Part shown: in pieces, positions 1-8,881 of the stretch
Layout: every line of letters begins with the position of its first letter
Position numbering within the stretch: position 1 is the first letter of the stretch
Assembly: GCA_964501185.1 (NCBI GenBank)
Contig: CAZCRT010000002.1
Coordinates: 1-64,000, forward strand
Length of the DNA: 64,000 bases
From: BS150m-G50 sp964501185 [NCBI: uncultured Bacteroidia bacterium]
Lineage (GTDB): Bacteria; CAIWAD01; BS150m-G50
Direction of reading: 5' to 3'
Made by a program: the position numbers and the translations under genes
Notes under the pieces: model-generated
Told to the model about the DNA's origin: nothing
The model's database searches: none
Seen by the model: the letters and a program-made list of their open reading frames with translations, nothing else

Positions 1-173
1 ACTGTTTCCCCGGACAGGAGGTAATGGACCGACATCTCATGTATCGGTTCTGCATCCGGTCATCTTTAGCAACCACCACATGTTTCCTTATCTGTGATAA
101 ATAACTTCTACCTGCATTCGACAATTTCAGATTCTTATTCTTTACATAGTCAGTTCCGCTGCTATCTTTTGAC

Positions 174-581
174 ATGCGCATTCTGGCAATTGATTATGGA
201 CGCGCCCGCACTGGAGTGGCGGTTTCCGATCCTACCGGTATGATTTCCCGGCCATTAAAGACGCTTGCCGTTCAGGATATTCCAGGGCTGCTGGCTGAGA
301 TTCGGGATATCTGCCGGGAGTACGAGATACTGGAGATCGTCATAGGCATACCGACCCGGAGCAACGGCACCCCGGGTACTCTGGTACCGGAGATTGAGGA
401 ATTCATCAGTGCCATGGAACCCTGGGGACTTCCTGTACACCGGGTTCCTGAAGCTTTTTCCTCGGTACGGGCCCGGGAACTGTTACATCTTCATGGTCGC
501 AATGCGCGCAAGAACAAGGGAATTGTTGATGGTTACGCTGCAGCGCTGATCCTGCAGGAATATTTGGACGAACACTCATGA
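174..581 (+). CDS. ruvX: RuvX/YqgF-family Holliday junction resolvase
   Basis: The 135-residue protein matches the RuvX (YqgF) family in length and layout. Its N-terminus MRILAIDYGRARTGVAVSDP is the RNase H-like fold signature with the first acidic residue in the DYG motif. IVIGIPTRSNGTPG follows, and the tail DGYAAALILQEYL carries the second acidic cluster. Family members act in Holliday-junction resolution and in pre-16S rRNA 5' end processing. The ATG is the first in frame, and the stop overlaps the lnt start by four bases, so the two are probably translated together. The 173 bases upstream contain no gene I can support. Confidence 0.93.
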   Translation: MRILAIDYGRARTGVAVSDPTGMISRPLKTLAVQDIPGLLAEIRDICREYEILEIVIGIPTRSNGTPGTLVPEIEEFISAMEPWGLPVHRVPEAFSSVRARELLHLHGRNARKNKGIVDGYAAALILQEYLDEHS

Positions 582-2080
582 TACTCATGATTTTCAGCGG
601 CCTTCTGGGCGCACTTTCGTTTCCACCGCTACCTTTCTTCTTTCTCGCCTGGGTGATGTTTATCCCCTGGTTCATAGCGATCGAACAGGGAAAGCGGAAA
701 TTTGTTTACGGTTTCGTCAGCGGCCTGGTTTATCATGGCTTCACACTTTACTGGATTGCAGCCAACTCTGCCCTCCCGACCTGGTCGGCTGTTGCCACCG
801 CTGTAATGGCGATTCTGTATCTTTCCTTCTGGTGGGGCTTGATATTTCGCAGTGTATCCTACCAGTACAGCCATGTCGGGCGCCCGGCATTTCTCCAGAT
901 CCCATTGATGATGGTTCTGGTTGAGTTTACCACCTCCTTCTGGGATCTGGGATTCCCCTGGGTTTCACTGGGGGCAACACAACTTTCCTTCCCGGCAAGT
1001 GGCCTGTTCTCTTCGCTTGGTATCTTCGGTGCCACGATCTGGATAGGTACTATGAACTTCTGTATCTATATGTCCATACGCCGCAAGAAGTGGCGCATCC
1101 TGTCGCTGAGCACCATCCTGGTGCTGTTACTGATTCCATTTGCAGGAGATACACTGAATGAGCGGTTACTCAAACCTGGCAGCGACTCTCTGAATGTCGC
1201 AGTTGTTCAGCCCAACCTGGATCCGTTGGAAAAATGGAATGCACCCTGTGACAGTGTAATGGAGCTCAATATGACATTGCTCCGTCAGGCTCGTAATCAG
1301 GGTGCCAGGCTGGTTGTATTCCCTGAAACTGCAGCCCCGTTATATCTGAACCGAAGCGCACGCTGGCGTCAGGCCTTTCAACAGATAGCCAGCAATCATA
1401 AGGTTACAATTGCTGTGGGAGCGCTGGCTTCCCGTTTCATGAAGGAGCACAGGCAGCGATTCAACAGTATGTTTTTCTTTGACGCTAACCGGCATAATCT
1501 CCGTTACGATAAGCAGCAACTGGTTCCTTTCGGTGAACGCTTTCCTTTCCAGCGCTGGTTGCCTTCACTGGGATCGATCAATCTGGGGCAGGCGGAGTTT
1601 GCACCCGGATACCGCAAGCCGGTTGTGGCTCTGCTTGACAGCGCTTTGACCGTAGCACCTTCCATCTGTTTTGAGAGCATCTTTCAGCACCAGCAGATTG
1701 CACATGTGCTGGATGGAGCTGATATGCTGATAAACATCACTAACGATGGCTGGTACCGTAACACCCTTGAACCAGCGCAGCACTTTGCACAGAGTAGTAT
1801 ACGTTCCATCGAATGCGGCCGGCCACTGGTGCGTGCTGCCAATAACGGAATAAGTGCTGTTCTGGATGGCAGGGGTAATACGATTGCCCGGCTTCCTGTT
1901 AATCAACAGGATATCCTGTTCTGCACCGTCCCACTTCTGGAAGGCGATACTCTGTTTATGAGTTGGGGACGGTATCTCATACGACTGACATTACTGGTTG
2001 AAGCGCTTTACCTGTTGATGTTCTATGGCTCCGTTTCCTGGCGCAGAAAAGTCAGCAAGAACAAAAATGTACTTTATTGA
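578..2080 (+). CDS. lnt: Apolipoprotein N-acyltransferase
   Basis: This 500-residue inner-membrane protein has several hydrophobic segments (about residues 1-185) followed by a nitrilase-like (CN hydrolase) periplasmic domain. The expected Glu-Lys-Cys triad is visible: E250 in FPETAAP, K312 in YDKQQLVPFGE and C364 in SICFES. Lnt adds the third acyl chain to lipoproteins before Lol export to the outer membrane. That fits a diderm cell and the lipoproteins encoded in this window (BamD and the protein starting at 54437). The start ATG overlaps the ruvX stop; another ATG lies three codons in. The 3' end overlaps the next gene by 14 bases. Confidence 0.95.
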   Translation: MILMIFSGLLGALSFPPLPFFFLAWVMFIPWFIAIEQGKRKFVYGFVSGLVYHGFTLYWIAANSALPTWSAVATAVMAILYLSFWWGLIFRSVSYQYSHVGRPAFLQIPLMMVLVEFTTSFWDLGFPWVSLGATQLSFPASGLFSSLGIFGATIWIGTMNFCIYMSIRRKKWRILSLSTILVLLLIPFAGDTLNERLLKPGSDSLNVAVVQPNLDPLEKWNAPCDSVMELNMTLLRQARNQGARLVVFPETAAPLYLNRSARWRQAFQQIASNHKVTIAVGALASRFMKEHRQRFNSMFFFDANRHNLRYDKQQLVPFGERFPFQRWLPSLGSINLGQAEFAPGYRKPVVALLDSALTVAPSICFESIFQHQQIAHVLDGADMLINITNDGWYRNTLEPAQHFAQSSIRSIECGRPLVRAANNGISAVLDGRGNTIARLPVNQQDILFCTVPLLEGDTLFMSWGRYLIRLTLLVEALYLLMFYGSVSWRRKVSKNKNVLY

Positions 2081-3101
2081 TACTATCCGCTCTCTATTGA
2101 CAGGCTGTCTGCTGATTGCAGCGCTGACTGTCGCTCATGCAGAGCAGTATGTAATGGTCAGCAGCCATGCTGCCCGTGTGATGGGAATGGGTGGTTGCTT
2201 TGCCGCCAGTAGTGACTGGGTGGCAGCCGCCTGCTATAATCCTGCTGCCGGATATCCGACAACCGGTGCCAACGCCCCCCCTTTTACAGTTATGCTCAAC
2301 CCTGTACCATTGATGGTTACCGTTCATGATACTATCAGTGCAACCCGGGATAGCTGGCATCATCCTTTTCCCTGGACACTGTTTGTTTCATCCCTGCACT
2401 ATCGTTTCAACCAGCTGGCATTGACGTTGATTCCGGCAGAAGAGTTGAGTGGCCGGCCTGACGTTCAGCGCAACGATCCCTGGCATACCGTATTCGGTTC
2501 TCAGGAAACTGTCAGTTATCTGGCAGCCTCTTTCAGGATGGATGATAAGGTGAGTCTGGGAATATCGCTGCCTGTGGTCTGGAATCCGGAAAGCGGTGTC
2601 AGGGATACCGGTCTGATTTACGGAATCATACTGCGCCCGGCCTGGAGGATGCAGGTTGGCCTGACGGCTATTGATCTGCCGGGTGGTAACAGCGATATCA
2701 GGCTGGCCGGTGATCGTCTGCCGGATAATTCGCTGAGTGCAGGGGTTCAATACCAGTGGAAGCTGCCTTTCCCAGGTTTCCATCGATTGCGTATGGCTAT
2801 GGATTTCCGCAATGTTACAAACGAGGATCTGGATGAAGTATCTCAGGAAATGCACCTGGGCTGGGAGCTGAACACCATGCATCACCTGCAGCTGCGCTGG
2901 GGAATCTACTGGCTGGAATCAATATTGCAGGGCGATCCGGGACCAGCCGAGTACACATTGGGTTTTGGACTCCTGGATATGCAGGCGCTCCGCTGGTATG
3001 GCCGTTTTCTACCACATTCTACAACCGTGCTGGACTATGCTGCTGTGATACATCATGACCGTTCCCATACACATTATCTGACCTTGAGGTTGGCGCTTTG
3101 A
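2067..3101 (+). CDS. PorV/PorQ-like outer-membrane beta-barrel protein
   Basis: I start at ATG 2067 because it begins a clear signal peptide (MYFIDTIRSLLTGCLLIAAL, then cleavage near AHA-EQ); the longer frame from 2025 would put 14 charged residues before it. The mature N-terminus has the RVMGMGGCFAASSDWVAAACYNPAA pattern seen in PorV/PorQ and FadL-like barrels, followed by alternating beta-strand sequence to the end. In T9SS organisms PorV helps deliver cargo to the attachment complex, and two T9SS-tailed proteins occur nearby. The assignment to PorV rather than another barrel of this superfamily is inference. It overlaps lnt by 14 bases. Confidence 0.6.
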   Translation: MYFIDTIRSLLTGCLLIAALTVAHAEQYVMVSSHAARVMGMGGCFAASSDWVAAACYNPAAGYPTTGANAPPFTVMLNPVPLMVTVHDTISATRDSWHHPFPWTLFVSSLHYRFNQLALTLIPAEELSGRPDVQRNDPWHTVFGSQETVSYLAASFRMDDKVSLGISLPVVWNPESGVRDTGLIYGIILRPAWRMQVGLTAIDLPGGNSDIRLAGDRLPDNSLSAGVQYQWKLPFPGFHRLRMAMDFRNVTNEDLDEVSQEMHLGWELNTMHHLQLRWGIYWLESILQGDPGPAEYTLGFGLLDMQALRWYGRFLPHSTTVLDYAAVIHHDRSHTHYLTLRLAL

Positions 3102-3135
3102 GTTGGAAAACCACTACAGGAAAAAGCTGTTTGCT

Positions 3136-3164
3136 TTGCAACGCACATAATCACAAATTAATAT
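3136..3164 (+). promoter_or_regulatory. Predicted sigma-70-type promoter upstream of bamD
   Basis: TTGCAA at 3136-3141 and TAATAT at 3159-3164 are separated by exactly 17 bases. It lies in the 239-base gap between the PorV-like gene and bamD, so it would drive bamD-nadD and possibly the T9SS cargo gene from a leader of about 170 bases. This is pattern matching only. Confidence 0.45.
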
Positions 3165-3340
3165 GATGTCTACAGAATTCTGGCGATTCACAGGAAGGAT
3201 CGTTTTTTAGATACATTCAGATAGAATCGCTTTATGGTGTTTCCCCGGGCACGACAGGTGATAGCATCTAAGCGGAAACAGGAAATACCATACGACATGT
3301 CGGAAACACTTAGATAACCGACTACAGCAGGAGCCAGAGC

Positions 3341-4084
3341 ATGAGAATCGTTTTTGTCTTGTCCATTGCATTTGTTATTGTCGCCTGTGCCGGATTGCGT
3401 CCAGAACCGGATCATACCCTGCGAGGGCAATACGAACAGGCTCGTGAACTGTATGACAGGGAGAAATTTATGGATGCCGCAGAGCAGTTTGACCTGCTGG
3501 CGCTGAGTTTTTCCGGTTCCGAATTGATGGATTCCATCAAGTACTATTACGCCGAAAGCCGTTTCAATCTGCGTGAGTATCTTCTGGCCGCTAATTCATA
3601 CAGTTTTATTGTAGAGCAGCTTCCCAACAGCCCACTGAGAGATCTATCCCAGTTCAAACTGGGGGAGTGTTACTTCAAACTGGCTCCAGCATATCCCCTG
3701 GATCAGGCATATACTTACCAGGCAATCAGCTCTTTTAATGAGTTTCTGAAAGAGTTCCCAAATTCTGAGTATTGCAGTGAAGTTGAAGACTACCTTTATC
3801 TCAGTCGCATGAAACTGGCGCAGAAGGAGTTCCGTAACGGTAGACTCTATTTCAGGATGAAACGTTTTAAAGCAGCCCTGGTTTATCTGGACGATGTTTT
3901 ACGGGAGTACTATGACATTGAGGAAGTTGCTGCCAGTGCTGTTTATCTGAAAGCAGAGTGCCTGTTGGAACTGGAACGGAAGCAGGACGCCCGGGCGCTC
4001 TATGAGAACTACCTGATTCAGTATCCTGAGGGAGAGCGGGTGGAGGTTGTACAGCAGCGTCTGGTTTCACTGGCGCGGGAATGA
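3341..4084 (+). CDS. bamD: BamD-like outer-membrane assembly lipoprotein
   Basis: The 247-residue protein has a lipoprotein signal peptide with the lipobox cysteine at residue 16 (IVACAG). Tandem TPR helices follow (for example QARELYDREKFMDAAEQF and SQFKLGECYFKLAP). Length and repeat layout match BamD (YfiO), the TPR lipoprotein of the BAM complex that folds outer-membrane beta-barrels from the periplasmic face. The stop overlaps the nadD start. Other TPR lipoproteins have similar outlines, but the spacing of the helices and the DQAYTYQAISSFNEFLKEFP segment are typical of BamD. Confidence 0.85.
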   Translation: MRIVFVLSIAFVIVACAGLRPEPDHTLRGQYEQARELYDREKFMDAAEQFDLLALSFSGSELMDSIKYYYAESRFNLREYLLAANSYSFIVEQLPNSPLRDLSQFKLGECYFKLAPAYPLDQAYTYQAISSFNEFLKEFPNSEYCSEVEDYLYLSRMKLAQKEFRNGRLYFRMKRFKAALVYLDDVLREYYDIEEVAASAVYLKAECLLELERKQDARALYENYLIQYPEGERVEVVQQRLVSLARE

Positions 4085-4671
4085 TGAAAGTTCTCTTTAT
4101 GGGCGGCACCTTTGATCCGATTCACCTGGGGCATCTGGAGATGGCCCGTCAGGCTGCGAAGGCATTTGAGCCGGATCATTTTCTTTTCATTCCAGGCAGA
4201 CGCAACCCGTTGAAGCAGTCACAACCCGGTGCTACGGCTGCTCAGCGATTGCAGATGCTGCAACTGGCCCTTGAAGGTACTGAGATTGAAATAGATGATT
4301 GGGAATTGCGCAGGGGAGGCCCTTCGTACAGTTGGTATACTCTACAGTATCTGCGTGAACGTTTTGGCGCCGATGCCGTTCTCAGCATGGTTATCGGTGA
4401 AGATCTGCTGGAACAACTACCACGCTGGTTTCGCTGGCAGGAGCTGCAGGAGGAGCTGGAGTTTATCATACTACCTCGTCGCAGTAGCAACCGGGGGCAG
4501 TACCCGCTCCACTATCAACACCTGCAGGTCCCCGGGATTGAGGTTTCCTCTACCACTGTTCGTGACAGGATAGCAGCAGGCGGTGATACAACAACAATGT
4601 TACTGCCGGCTGTAAGAGACTATATTATGGAGCAGCAGTTGTATGGCTGCCAGAATGGTAAGACGAGTTAA
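4081..4671 (+). CDS. nadD: Nicotinate-nucleotide adenylyltransferase
   Basis: This 196-residue enzyme converts nicotinate mononucleotide and ATP to deamido-NAD in NAD synthesis. It has the nucleotidyltransferase signature GGTFDPIHLGHLEMA (HxGH) near the N-terminus and the C-terminal ISSTxxR-type motif, here VSSTTVRDRI. Length is normal for NadD. Two adjacent ATG codons (4081 and 4084) are possible starts; the first overlaps the bamD stop. Confidence 0.93.
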   Translation: MMKVLFMGGTFDPIHLGHLEMARQAAKAFEPDHFLFIPGRRNPLKQSQPGATAAQRLQMLQLALEGTEIEIDDWELRRGGPSYSWYTLQYLRERFGADAVLSMVIGEDLLEQLPRWFRWQELQEELEFIILPRRSSNRGQYPLHYQHLQVPGIEVSSTTVRDRIAAGGDTTTMLLPAVRDYIMEQQLYGCQNGKTS

Positions 4672-4675
4672 CGAA

Positions 4676-6982
4676 ATGTATCACAGCCGATATCTTACAG
4701 CAGTTCAACAACCGGTCAGCAGGGGGGTAGCAGGTAACTCTGTATCGCATTTACTCAGAACATTGTTACTCTTACTCCTGCTTCCACTGTCAGCGCTTGC
4801 AGTAGAATTGCCTCTCAACAAGCAGTTACCTGCCACAGATAATGGCGATGACTATGTATTGTCCTGGGACCATTCTCCCGGCTGGTACTGGCCCACGTTG
4901 GATAGTCTGGGAACATCCCGCTGGGTTGTCAGTTTTGAGGCACCGGCTGAACTGGATGTTCTGGATTGCCGTATCGCCAGCTATGGTGGATCGGGGGATG
5001 GTGTCACCATTTCTCTTCTCTATCTGGACCAGACTTTTGAGATCGATACCACTCTATGTGGCTATCTGGAAAACGGATATGAGATATTTACCTTTCCTGA
5101 ACCGATGCATATTCCAGTTGGCGGCGGTTTTGCCATACATGTGTTATACGATCACTTTTTCGGACCACCTTTTCTGACCGCTGATAATGACGGTAACGGT
5201 ACCGGACGCAGTGTGATACATAATGGCGGAACCGATGTTCTTGAAGACCGTGATCTCTGCATCAGGGTGGGTGTGGAATTTATGGATGAGGATCCGGTCG
5301 CGCCTGAGTTGATTCTTTCGCAACTGCCGCTGATCTGGGATAATGATACAGACATAATCACTTCCAGCAGCCGTGTCAGTGACAATAGTGACCTGGCAGA
5401 AGCAACATTGACACTGCTGCATGAGGGGCAGGCAACAGCTGTTCACGATTTCGGAACACCCCTCGCTCCATTATTGGTAGCAGATCTCAGCGATTTCGAA
5501 TTTATGGCCGGATCAGGTTATAACCTGGCGCTGTCAGTATCTGATATCTTTGGCAACACTGCCTACGATACTACTGCATATTTCGTGATACATTCGCAGT
5601 GGCCACAACTGGAGCAGGTAACCAGTGGTGCCCGTTTTCTGGATTATTTCACCACACCGGATCCGGTCAACTCCGCCGGTAGCGCTCTGGCAGTACGTGT
5701 CGCCTCCAGTAACAGCAATCTGATTGCCTTCCAACCACATACTGTTAGACTGATGTTGCAGGGAGTACAGCCCTTCACAGTTTGTATCACACCAGACCAG
5801 AGCGGCAGGCCGGCACCGGACCTGAGTGGAAGCTATCCCGGAGGCCTGGACTGGAGTTTTAAATCTGTTATTAGTCCGGATCCTGCTGATACGCTGAGCC
5901 CCCGCTGGCTTGATATTGAATTTGACTCTACAGCTGCTGACTCTCTCTTCGCCTATGATGAACCTTTCTGGGTAGTATTGCTCTATGATGAAACAGCTGT
6001 GCCGCATGAACAGCAGAACAGTTTCGGTTGTGATACAAGTATGACCGGGGCATGCTCATGGCGTTTCAGTACTTCCTCCTGGGAGTATGAGCCAATGACA
6101 AATGGAAATCTGCTGGTGGAAGTACTGGGATCAGGTGCCAGTTGCGAAAACCTCTTCAGCGATTCACTACTCTACGAGGAGTTCGAGAGTGCACAGCTTC
6201 CACTCTGCTGGAATAACAGTTATGATGAAGACCAATCTGTGGGATGGGAATTTGGCCTTACCGAAACTACATGGTTCTCTCCGTATAGCCCTGACGAAAA
6301 CGAATATGCTTTCAACAACAGTGATGCTAATATATACAGTGTGATACAGGATACCCTGCTGACACCTGTACTGTCGCTTGATCAGAACGCAGTACTGTCA
6401 TTCCAATCCTGGCTGCGAGTGGATGATCTCAGCTCGGCGGAAGTAATCTGGCGACAGGATGGCGACCTGTTTTCATCACTGTTGACAGACCTTCAGGAAG
6501 CTACTGCCCACTGGGATAGCCCTCTTGATTACCCCCCTGAATGGCAGCTGGAGTCACTGCAACTCGATAACCCCCCTGAATCCTACCTGCAATTCGGATT
6601 TGTCTATGCGGCCAATAATCCCGGCGTCGGGTGCTATGGCTGGGCGATAGATTCGGTTTGTGTAGAGGACACCAGTGGTGCAACCCTCTTCCGCTGGGAA
6701 GGGGAGTGGCTTGAGAGTTTTGAAGTATCTCCGGTATACCCGAATCCATTCAATCAGGAAACGTGTATCTCTTACCGGTTGCAGGAGGCAGACTGGATCA
6801 CCGCCAGAGTGTACGATCTGCTGGGACGGGAAGTGCGTCTGTTGCTGCAGAACGAGCTTCAATCAGGTGAGCAGGTACTGCGATTTGATGCCGATGGTCT
6901 GGCCAGTGGTATTTACTTCATCAGGCTTCAGGCAAGGCAATCTGGCCGCGAAGTGATACGCAAGGCACTGTATTTGAAATAA
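4676..6982 (+). CDS. Secreted T9SS cargo protein with choice-of-anchor-J-like domain
   Basis: I start at ATG 4676, five bases after the nadD stop, because it opens a signal peptide whose core is LLRTLLLLLLLPLSALA; earlier in-frame ATGs lie inside nadD. The protein is about 768 residues. The N-terminal 450 residues are beta-rich with Ig-like stretches. Residues about 495-665 (YEEFESAQLPLCWNN through GCYGWAIDSV) resemble the choice-of-anchor-J/cleaved-adhesin fold. The last 75 residues are a type A T9SS sorting domain: YPNPFNQETCISYRL, then ITARVYDLLGREVR, then GIYFIRLQA, ending in KALYLK. It is expected to cross the outer membrane by T9SS; its activity is unknown. Confidence 0.85.
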   Translation: MYHSRYLTAVQQPVSRGVAGNSVSHLLRTLLLLLLLPLSALAVELPLNKQLPATDNGDDYVLSWDHSPGWYWPTLDSLGTSRWVVSFEAPAELDVLDCRIASYGGSGDGVTISLLYLDQTFEIDTTLCGYLENGYEIFTFPEPMHIPVGGGFAIHVLYDHFFGPPFLTADNDGNGTGRSVIHNGGTDVLEDRDLCIRVGVEFMDEDPVAPELILSQLPLIWDNDTDIITSSSRVSDNSDLAEATLTLLHEGQATAVHDFGTPLAPLLVADLSDFEFMAGSGYNLALSVSDIFGNTAYDTTAYFVIHSQWPQLEQVTSGARFLDYFTTPDPVNSAGSALAVRVASSNSNLIAFQPHTVRLMLQGVQPFTVCITPDQSGRPAPDLSGSYPGGLDWSFKSVISPDPADTLSPRWLDIEFDSTAADSLFAYDEPFWVVLLYDETAVPHEQQNSFGCDTSMTGACSWRFSTSSWEYEPMTNGNLLVEVLGSGASCENLFSDSLLYEEFESAQLPLCWNNSYDEDQSVGWEFGLTETTWFSPYSPDENEYAFNNSDANIYSVIQDTLLTPVLSLDQNAVLSFQSWLRVDDLSSAEVIWRQDGDLFSSLLTDLQEATAHWDSPLDYPPEWQLESLQLDNPPESYLQFGFVYAANNPGVGCYGWAIDSVCVEDTSGATLFRWEGEWLESFEVSPVYPNPFNQETCISYRLQEADWITARVYDLLGREVRLLLQNELQSGEQVLRFDADGLASGIYFIRLQARQSGREVIRKALYLK

Positions 6983-7065
6983 CAGACACTGTTATTGTAG
7001 TGACAGATGTATTTGTATCACACTTGGAATGCTAATTTTGTAACTATAGGAATAAGGGAAGAAAC

Positions 7066-8004
7066 ATGGACAGAAATCGCAAAGTGACCATTATCGGCGG
7101 GGGGCCAGCCGGTCTTACCGCTGCCATCTACGCCGCCCGTGCCAACCTCACACCATTAGTAATCGAGGGGTATCAGCCTGGTGGACAGTTGACTATCACG
7201 ACTGAAGTTGACAATTTCCCCGGTTTTCCTGAGGGGATTACGGGGCCTGATCTGATTGATCAGATGCACCAGCAGGCAGAACGTTTCAAAACTGAGTTTC
7301 ATAATGGTGAGGTTCAGAATGCTGACCTGAGTCAGCGCCCCTTCCGTTTGACCATCGATGGCGAGGAGTTTACAACGGAAACCCTGATAATCGCTACCGG
7401 TGCAACCGCGCGCTGGTTGGGGCTGGAATCAGAGAAAAAGCTGATGGGTTACGGTGTCTCAGCCTGTGCTACCTGTGACGGATTTTTCTTCACTGACAGG
7501 GAAGTGATCGTAATCGGTGGTGGTGACACTGCGATGGAGGAGGCGATTTTCCTGACCCGGTTTGCCAGCAAGGTTACCGTTGTCCACAGGCGCGATGAGT
7601 TGCGTGCTTCAAAGATGATGCAGAAGCTGGCTTTTGCTAACGACAAGATCGAGTTCAAGTGGGATTCCACGGTAGCTGATATTCTCGGTACACAGGAAGG
7701 TGGAGGTGTTACCGGTGTGATTCTGGAAAACACAAAGAACGGAAGTCGCGAAGAGTTTAAGTGTGATGGTGTTTTCATGGGAATCGGTCACACACCTAAT
7801 ACTGCTGTATTCAGGGATCAGCTGAAAATGGATGAGAACGGCTATCTGGTCAAAGCGGAACCGGGTACTTCGCGCATGGAAGTCCAGGGCGTGTTTGCAG
7901 CCGGTGATGTTGCTGATACCCGTTATCGCCAGGCGATCACTGCAGCCGGTTCAGGTTGCCAGGCAGCCATCGATGCGGAGCGTTTTCTCGAAGAACAGGC
8001 TTAG
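7066..8004 (+). CDS. trxB: Thioredoxin-disulfide reductase
   Basis: This 312-residue flavoprotein has the FAD-binding motif IIGGGPAG near residue 10, the redox-active pair C134-ATC-C137 in SACATCDGFFF, and a second Rossmann motif VIVIGGGDTAMEE for NADPH. The C-terminal FAD motif is GVFAAGDVADTRYRQ. It reduces thioredoxin at the expense of NADPH in the cytoplasm. The ATG follows a purine-rich AAGGGAAGAAAC. It is the first gene of a tight run with the hydrolase and the DprE-like pair; I see no functional reason for that linkage. Confidence 0.97.
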   Translation: MDRNRKVTIIGGGPAGLTAAIYAARANLTPLVIEGYQPGGQLTITTEVDNFPGFPEGITGPDLIDQMHQQAERFKTEFHNGEVQNADLSQRPFRLTIDGEEFTTETLIIATGATARWLGLESEKKLMGYGVSACATCDGFFFTDREVIVIGGGDTAMEEAIFLTRFASKVTVVHRRDELRASKMMQKLAFANDKIEFKWDSTVADILGTQEGGGVTGVILENTKNGSREEFKCDGVFMGIGHTPNTAVFRDQLKMDENGYLVKAEPGTSRMEVQGVFAAGDVADTRYRQAITAAGSGCQAAIDAERFLEEQA

Positions 8005-8014
8005 GTGGCCAATC

Positions 8015-8881
8015 ATGAAGATCGGTCCCTATCACCTGCGAGCAGTTGATACCGGAAGTTTCAAGCTTGATGGGGGAGCCATGTTTGGCGTGGTTCCCCG
8101 TGTCATCTGGCAGAAAACCAATCCTGCCGATGAGAACAACCGTATTGATATGGTAACCCGTTGCCTGCTGATTGAAGGCCCACAGGGGCCAATCCTCGTT
8201 GATGCCGGAATTGGTACCAAAGGGGATGAGAAATTCCGTCGTATATTTGCACAGGATAATGTGCCCGGTGATATCGAGGGTGCTCTGCAACACCTCGGAT
8301 TAACATCAGCTGACATACGACATGTGATCCTGACCCATTTGCACTTCGATCATGCCGGTGGATTGACCATGTTAAATGAGCAGGGCCGGCCGCAGCTGCA
8401 ATTCCCAAATGCTGTTCACTGGTTTCAGGAACGGCAACTGCTATGGGCACGTAAACCCAGTCTCCGTGACCGGGCCAGCTATCAACCTGAAAACTGGGAA
8501 CCGGTTTTCGAGGCGGGGTTGGGCAGGGTCGTTAACGGTGACGAGGAGATAATGCCCGGTATCAAGGTGCGAATCGTTAATGGCCATACCCCGGCCATGC
8601 AACTTGTAGAGGTAGCCGATGCTGCTGACAGCCTGTTGTATTGCGCGGATTTGATACCCACACAATCACATATACCACTGCCTTTCATTATGGGTTATGA
8701 CCTTGAAGCGATCACTACTCTTGAAGAGAAAGAACGCGTACTGGCAGAAGCATCCGACAGAAACACCGTGTTGTTTTTCGAACATGATCCGCAGAACATA
8801 GCTGCCCGGGTGGTCGCAAATGGACATGACTATCGTGCGGAACCACTTGCCTGGGAGCAGGAACCGGTAGACACGAAATGA
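8015..8881 (+). CDS. MBL-fold metallohydrolase
   Basis: I start at ATG 8015, preceded by AGGTGG with a suitable gap; the longer frame runs inside trxB. The 288-residue protein has the zinc-binding HxHxDH motif in THLHFDHAGG, a later histidine in NGHTPAMQ, an aspartate in YCADL and a final histidine in FFEHDP. This places it with the lactonase-like (AiiA/GloB-type) branch of the metallo-beta-lactamase superfamily. The substrate cannot be read from sequence. Its stop overlaps the next start by four bases (ATGA). Confidence 0.9.
   Translation: MKIGPYHLRAVDTGSFKLDGGAMFGVVPRVIWQKTNPADENNRIDMVTRCLLIEGPQGPILVDAGIGTKGDEKFRRIFAQDNVPGDIEGALQHLGLTSADIRHVILTHLHFDHAGGLTMLNEQGRPQLQFPNAVHWFQERQLLWARKPSLRDRASYQPENWEPVFEAGLGRVVNGDEEIMPGIKVRIVNGHTPAMQLVEVADAADSLLYCADLIPTQSHIPLPFIMGYDLEAITTLEEKERVLAEASDRNTVLFFEHDPQNIAARVVANGHDYRAEPLAWEQEPVDTK

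Noticed and set aside
24-104. A 26-codon frame starting at ATG 24 just after AGGAGG.
   Set aside because: The Shine-Dalgarno is only two bases from the ATG, the translation has an unlikely composition (many Cys, Arg and Thr), and the left part of the context is cut off by the window edge.
6983-7065. TAACA/TGTTA stem after the T9SS cargo gene as a terminator.
   Set aside because: The stem has five weak pairs and no U-run follows.
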